64,000 nucleotides of DNA from Clostridia bacterium (GTDB taxonomy: Bacteria > Bacillota > Clostridia > UBA1381). The stretch lies in the NCBI GenBank assembly GCA_900751885.1, contig CAADTH010000064.1:124001-188000 (forward strand). The letters are read 5' to 3'. Below, in pieces: positions 60,307 to 64,000 of this stretch. Numbering within the stretch: position 1 is the stretch's first letter; each line of letters opens with the position of its first letter. The notes beneath the pieces were generated by a model. It ran no database searches. It had not been told where the DNA came from and saw only the letters and a list, made by a program, of their open reading frames with translations. The position numbers and the translations under genes are program-made.

Positions 60307-62073
60307 TCATTCACCCAAACGGATGGGCAGGGAGATGATAACCTCTGTTCCTTTTCCATACTGGCTGGTGATATTGATTTTTCCCCCCAGTGAATCCACG
60401 ATTTGTTTTGCAATTGCAAGTCCGAGTCCGGTTCCGCCTGTGTCACGAGAACGTGCTTTATCCACTCGATAGAACCGCTCAAAGACATGCGGCAGGTTTT
60501 CCTCCGGGATTCCAACACCGGTATCAATCACTTTGATATAGACATCGTTATAAATTCGTCCGGAATACACCTCAACTGTTCCGCCCGAAGGAGTATATTT
60601 GATTGCATTTCCGACAATATTGACAATCACCTGCTCCAATTTATCTCGGTTTGTCTTAATCGGAGGCGTTTCGTTGGTTGCCTGATAGGATAGGGACAAG
60701 CCGCTTGCCTCAGCTGTAATGCTGAGGTTATCTGTGATAGAAGACAGCAGCTGTTTTAACTCTACACTGTCCGCCGCAAAGCCAGTATCATGGTCGAGGT
60801 GGGAAAGCGTTAAGAGATCCTTTACAATCCGCGTCATACGGTCTGCTTCCTTCTCAATGACTCCCAAGAAATGCTTTTGCGTTTCATAATCGTCTACCGG
60901 ATTGTCAATCAGAGTTTCCGCGTAGGTTTTAATCGTAGTCAACGGAGTCCGCAGCTCATGAGAGACATTTGCCACAAATTCGCGTCTGGAAAGCTCCAAC
61001 TTTTCCTGCTTTGTGATATCGTGGATAACCACAACAATTCCCGCTACCTTTTCATCCATTTTAAACGTAGCAAAATTCAGGCGAATATACTGTCTTTCCT
61101 CAATGACAATTTGCCGTTCAATCGGTACATCCTGTTCGATATATAACAAATCTCCCATTGAAACTTTGGCATCAAGACTCTTAAAATAAGTATCAAACTC
61201 CAACTGCTGTGCATCGTCCAGCTTTAAAATCTTCTGTGCTTCTGGATTCATGTGAATCAATTTTCCATCCAGGTTGAATGCCAGCACGCCATCTGTCATA
61301 TTTTGAAGAATGGTTTCTACCTTTGTCTTTTCACTTTTTACTTCCTCAATAGAATCATGTAGGGTAGAAGACATGTATTTAAACGTGTTTGAAAGCCGCC
61401 CGATTTCATCCTTTGAATTTGACTCAGATACAATACTCGTGTCAAATTTTCCCGTTGCAATTCTCTCTGCCCGTCGCGTTAGGGAGAGAATCGGCTTGCT
61501 GATTGTTCTGGAGAGAAAAAATCCCAAAACAACAGCGATTACGGCGGCAAGCAGGACAGCCTGCAGTAAAATACCAATCATTCGGTGAACCAGTGCATTC
61601 AAATCCGCTTTATTATCCCTGACATATGCAATATAACTCAAAGTGCCGTTCGCATAGAGCGGAACGGCATAATCCATATAAGTTTCTTTTTTATTTAGCT
61701 CTGTGCCGCGATTCCCAGCCATAGCACGGATGATATTGTCTGTCTTTTCCAGCACTGTTACTTGGGTAGTCTCAGAAGATTTCAAGACAGAGCCGGTCGC
61801 TGCATCCAGCACGTAATAAAACCGGTTAGAGCTGATTCCGAGCTGCCCGGATTTTGAAAATATCAACTCTGCAATTTTATCTGCGTTTTCCTGCGGTGTA
61901 TTTGCAATTTCCTGTATTAGTTCCTCACGAAACACCTTATCCATATCGGAAGAAAAGCTATTATGGTAAAGAGTTATCACATTGACCAATAGGAAAGCAC
62001 CTGTTATGACGGTGATGGATACAATCAAAAGGACAAACATCGTCACAATTTTCCCCTGTATGCTCTTAAACAT
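60307..62073 (-). CDS. walK: Sensor histidine kinase WalK (VicK)
   Basis: Membrane sensor that controls wall metabolism through WalR. 588 residues: first membrane segment about 10-34, an extracytoplasmic domain (about 35-165), second membrane segment 166-188, HAMP (about 189-241), PAS (about 255-350), the phosphoacceptor His372 in FVANVSHELRTPLTT, and the C-terminal ATPase domain with the N, G1 and G2 boxes (IVNIVGNAIKYTPSG, VIDTGVGIPEENLP, GTGLGLAIAKQIV). ATG lies 11 bases after walR. Confidence 0.95.
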   Translation of the reverse strand: MFKSIQGKIVTMFVLLIVSITVITGAFLLVNVITLYHNSFSSDMDKVFREELIQEIANTPQENADKIAELIFSKSGQLGISSNRFYYVLDAATGSVLKSSETTQVTVLEKTDNIIRAMAGNRGTELNKKETYMDYAVPLYANGTLSYIAYVRDNKADLNALVHRMIGILLQAVLLAAVIAVVLGFFLSRTISKPILSLTRRAERIATGKFDTSIVSESNSKDEIGRLSNTFKYMSSTLHDSIEEVKSEKTKVETILQNMTDGVLAFNLDGKLIHMNPEAQKILKLDDAQQLEFDTYFKSLDAKVSMGDLLYIEQDVPIERQIVIEERQYIRLNFATFKMDEKVAGIVVVIHDITKQEKLELSRREFVANVSHELRTPLTTIKTYAETLIDNPVDDYETQKHFLGVIEKEADRMTRIVKDLLTLSHLDHDTGFAADSVELKQLLSSITDNLSITAEASGLSLSYQATNETPPIKTNRDKLEQVIVNIVGNAIKYTPSGGTVEVYSGRIYNDVYIKVIDTGVGIPEENLPHVFERFYRVDKARSRDTGGTGLGLAIAKQIVDSLGGKINITSQYGKGTEVIISLPIRLGE

Positions 62074-62084
62074 GATAATCCCCT

Positions 62085-62780
62085 TTATTTATTAAAGTAG
62101 TACCCAACACCCCGTTTGGTGATGATATAGGCAGGGGAACTTGGATCGTCCTCAATTTTTTCACGCAGACGCCGAACCGTTACATCGACCGTACGCACAT
62201 CGCCGTAATATTCATACCCCCACACGTTTTCCAAAAGATGTTCGCGGGAAAAAATTTTCCCCGACTGCATTGCCAAGAATTTTAATAGTTCAAATTCACG
62301 AAGAGTGACATCGATTACTTCGTTATTTTTTCTGACCTCATACCGCTCTAGATTGATGGAGAGTGCGCCAAAGGTCAGAATATTTTCATCCACTTCCTCT
62401 TCTGCCGCCTTGTCGATTGAGGTACGGCGCAGATTCGCCTTGACGCGCGCGGCAAGCTCCCTGATTGAAAATGGCTTCGTCATGTAATCATCCGCTCCCA
62501 GCTCCAATCCCAGAACCTTGTCCACTTCCTCCTCGCGCGCCGTGAGCATAATAATTGGCGTTGCCATTTTTTCCCGTATTTTTCGACATACCTCGAACCC
62601 ATCCATCTTTGGAAGCATGACGTCCAAAAGTATCAAATCAGGTGATTGCGTGAGTGCCAATTCAAGCCCCGCTTCTCCGTCATATGCTTCCAGCACGGAA
62701 TAACCTTCTTTTTCCAAATTGAACTTTAATATACCGACAATTGGTTGTTCGTCTTCAATTACTAAGACACGATAATCCAT
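62085..62780 (-). CDS. walR: Response regulator WalR (VicR)
   Basis: OmpR/PhoB-type regulator, 231 residues: receiver domain with acidic pocket VIEDE, phosphoacceptor Asp53 in LLDVMLPKMDG, Thr/Lys switch (MLTAREE, DYMTKPFS), then a winged-helix domain from about 135 (LREFELLKFLAMQSGKIF, RTVDVTVRRLREKIEDD). ATG 62780 was chosen behind GGAAGGTGTATAAAA. It heads walR-walK-yycI, an essential system that regulates autolysins; a wall amidase and a PBP are encoded in the same window. Confidence 0.96.
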   Translation of the reverse strand: MDYRVLVIEDEQPIVGILKFNLEKEGYSVLEAYDGEAGLELALTQSPDLILLDVMLPKMDGFEVCRKIREKMATPIIMLTAREEEVDKVLGLELGADDYMTKPFSIRELAARVKANLRRTSIDKAAEEEVDENILTFGALSINLERYEVRKNNEVIDVTLREFELLKFLAMQSGKIFSREHLLENVWGYEYYGDVRTVDVTVRRLREKIEDDPSSPAYIITKRGVGYYFNK

Positions 62781-62816
62781 TTTTATACACCTTCCGCCCA
62801 TTTATTTAACGGTACT

Positions 62817-62845
62817 ATTTTATCAGATAACACTTCCGACTGCAA
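62817..62845 (-). promoter_or_regulatory. walR promoter
   Basis: Minus strand: TTGCAG (62845-62840), 17-base spacer, TAAAAT (62822-62817), about 37 bases before the ATG. Confidence 0.7.
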
Positions 62846-62904
62846 GGGAAAAATTACAGATTGCTTAAAAATTCTAGAAAGTCCTAGCAATATCAAATGG
62901 AATA

Positions 62905-62913
62905 TGATACAAT
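62905..62913 (+). promoter_or_regulatory. ftsK promoter (extended -10)
   Basis: TGATACAAT at 62905-62913, i.e. TACAAT with the TG extension, 39 bases before the ATG. The -35 box is poor. Confidence 0.55.
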
Positions 62914-62951
62914 TAATTTTGTATGTGAATATCTCGGAAAGGAAGGTTGAT

Positions 62952-64000
62952 ATGGCAACTGTTACGAAAAAAACAGCTCCCACAAGGAAAAAACAGACGA
63001 CGAGAAGAACCAGTACGCGCAAAAAAAAGAAAACAGCAAATTACAGCGCTTACATCATTGCGAATATCGTTATTGCATTGCTGTTTGCTGTTTTTTTGTA
63101 TACCAGTGCGACGGGAGTGCTTGGAAAGACAATTCGCGATGCACTTTTAGGCTTTTTTGGAAGCTGTGCGTACATAATTCCTCTCATGGCAGTGGGAACA
63201 ACAATTTATATGTCCCGGCAGAAGAATATCTCCCGCTTTTTTGTAAAAATTATTCTTTGTCTGATTCTGTTGTCGCTTCTCAGCGCATTTGTCCATCTGT
63301 GTGGAAAAAATATATATGATATGTATTCCGCCTACACCTATGGAGAGCTTGGATACGGCGGAGGACTGGTCGGAGCTGTCATTTCAACCAATCTATATAA
63401 GCTCGTCGGACGGATTGCTTCTATGATTATGGTATTTGCGGCAATTGTCGTGACATGTAGTATTCTGATTCGAATATCCATTGTCCATGCTGTGGGAACA
63501 TTTTTCAGTGGTTTTTTTGAGGAAATGCGTTCTGTTGAGCAGGTGGACACCTCGGAGGTTGGGAATAAAGCGGGGAAGAAGGCAAAAAAAGCGAAAAAGG
63601 CTGTAGAAAAGCAAGTAATCAATGTTCAGAATATTATGGAGGAGGCTCGTCTGCGTCCTTTAGAGAACGCAATTGACCTTCCTCTTGAAGTGCCAGGCAC
63701 AGCGCTGGTTGATACGCAGACGGGAGAAATTTTGTCTGAAACGCCAGAAAAAAAGAGAGGAAAGAAAAAAAGGAAAAAGGAAGAGCAGCCGCTTTCTGAA
63801 GATAGCGAAAAAGAAGTGATTTTAGACTCCAGCACACAAACACCTCCATGGGAGGATGTGTTTGTAGCTCCCCCTGATATGCCGGTGCAATCTCAAACTG
63901 TCTCTTTGCCTGAAATACAAAGCAATATTGATACGAAGCAAACACAAAAAAAAGCAGATACCATTTCAGGAACGGAACAGGAAAAGATGAATGACGAGCT
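62952..64000 (+). CDS. DNA translocase FtsK/SpoIIIE family (3' end beyond the window)
   Basis: The frame stays open from ATG 62952 (behind GGAAGGTTGAT) to the last base, about 349 residues. A very basic start (KKTAPTRKKQTTRRTSTRKK) is followed by four hydrophobic segments (about residues 33-50, 68-88, 95-115 and 145-180), then a long charged linker with Lys runs. This is the membrane domain and linker of FtsK/SpoIIIE; the RecA-like motor and gamma domains are outside. Divergent from walR. The gene name cannot be settled between ftsK and spoIIIE from this part. Confidence 0.85.
   Translation, partial: MATVTKKTAPTRKKQTTRRTSTRKKKKTANYSAYIIANIVIALLFAVFLYTSATGVLGKTIRDALLGFFGSCAYIIPLMAVGTTIYMSRQKNISRFFVKIILCLILLSLLSAFVHLCGKNIYDMYSAYTYGELGYGGGLVGAVISTNLYKLVGRIASMIMVFAAIVVTCSILIRISIVHAVGTFFSGFFEEMRSVEQVDTSEVGNKAGKKAKKAKKAVEKQVINVQNIMEEARLRPLENAIDLPLEVPGTALVDTQTGEILSETPEKKRGKKKRKKEEQPLSEDSEKEVILDSSTQTPPWEDVFVAPPDMPVQSQTVSLPEIQSNIDTKQTQKKADTISGTEQEKMNDE

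Overview
The window looks like the chromosome of a low- to mid-GC Clostridia (Bacillota) with no oxygen-respiration genes. The evidence is an IspH-ribosomal protein S1 fusion gene, a PolC-type replicative polymerase, WalRK, a HutP-family protein, a CIRCE element before groESL, indolepyruvate:ferredoxin oxidoreductase, frequent TTG/GTG starts behind strong AGGAGG-type sites, and sigma-A promoters with 17-base spacing. It is consistent with an anaerobic, amino-acid- and peptide-using gut-type Clostridia; I cannot name the genus. Both ends cut a gene: rsgA on the left, an ftsK/spoIIIE-like translocase on the right. I see no IS element, integrase, rRNA or CRISPR array, and no gene-free stretch reaches 300 bases.

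Layout. 1-5.4 kb: rsgA', rpe, thiN, a cysteine desulfurase, thiI and cinA, tightly packed. 5.5-7.2 kb: recA and HPr, each with its own promoter. 7.2-17.8 kb: a long same-strand run (uvrC, YlmD/YfiH family, orphan peptide-binding lipoprotein, RpiR regulator, BaiN-type flavoprotein, hutP, aroH, cmk, plsC, ispH-rpsA) closed by a terminator. 17.8-19.4 kb: a leftward AdhR-type MerR regulator and Fe-dependent alcohol dehydrogenase behind a classic 19-base-spacer MerR promoter. 19.5-31.1 kb: murD, three tandem M42 aminopeptidases, a sodium:solute symporter, then paaK-iorA-iorB-paaK-ACT. This block reads as peptide breakdown, uptake and ferredoxin-linked oxidation of aromatic 2-oxoacids. 31.2-32.6 kb: a small lipocalin-like protein, tRNA-Gly(GCC) and a histidine phosphatase. 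32.7-41.4 kb: purL, punA, polC.

41.6-43.8 kb is a small AT-richer accessory patch with an unrecognised secreted protein, an unrecognised membrane-anchored protein, a ribbon-helix-helix regulator and a DUF6809-like protein. 43.8-46.5 kb: argH and argG, leftward, separated by a terminator. 46.6-52.6 kb: ruvC, ruvA, ruvB, a wall amidase, queA, tgt. 52.7-56.4 kb: a SAP/DUF6434-like protein, class A PBP, a BofC-like protein. 56.5-59.3 kb: groES-groEL under CIRCE, then two small proteins. 59.4-62.8 kb: walR, walK, yycI-like, leftward; then the start of ftsK.

Most of the window is housekeeping. The most notable observations are an internal promoter plus an internal ribosome-binding site inside the ispH-rpsA fusion that could make a free S1 protein; the aldehyde-type AdhR operon; the peptide/aromatic-oxoacid block; two places where a promoter is followed at once by a terminator-like hairpin (tgt, yycI); and the unrecognised secreted/membrane pair next to polC. 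I did not find a clear new defence or mobile system.
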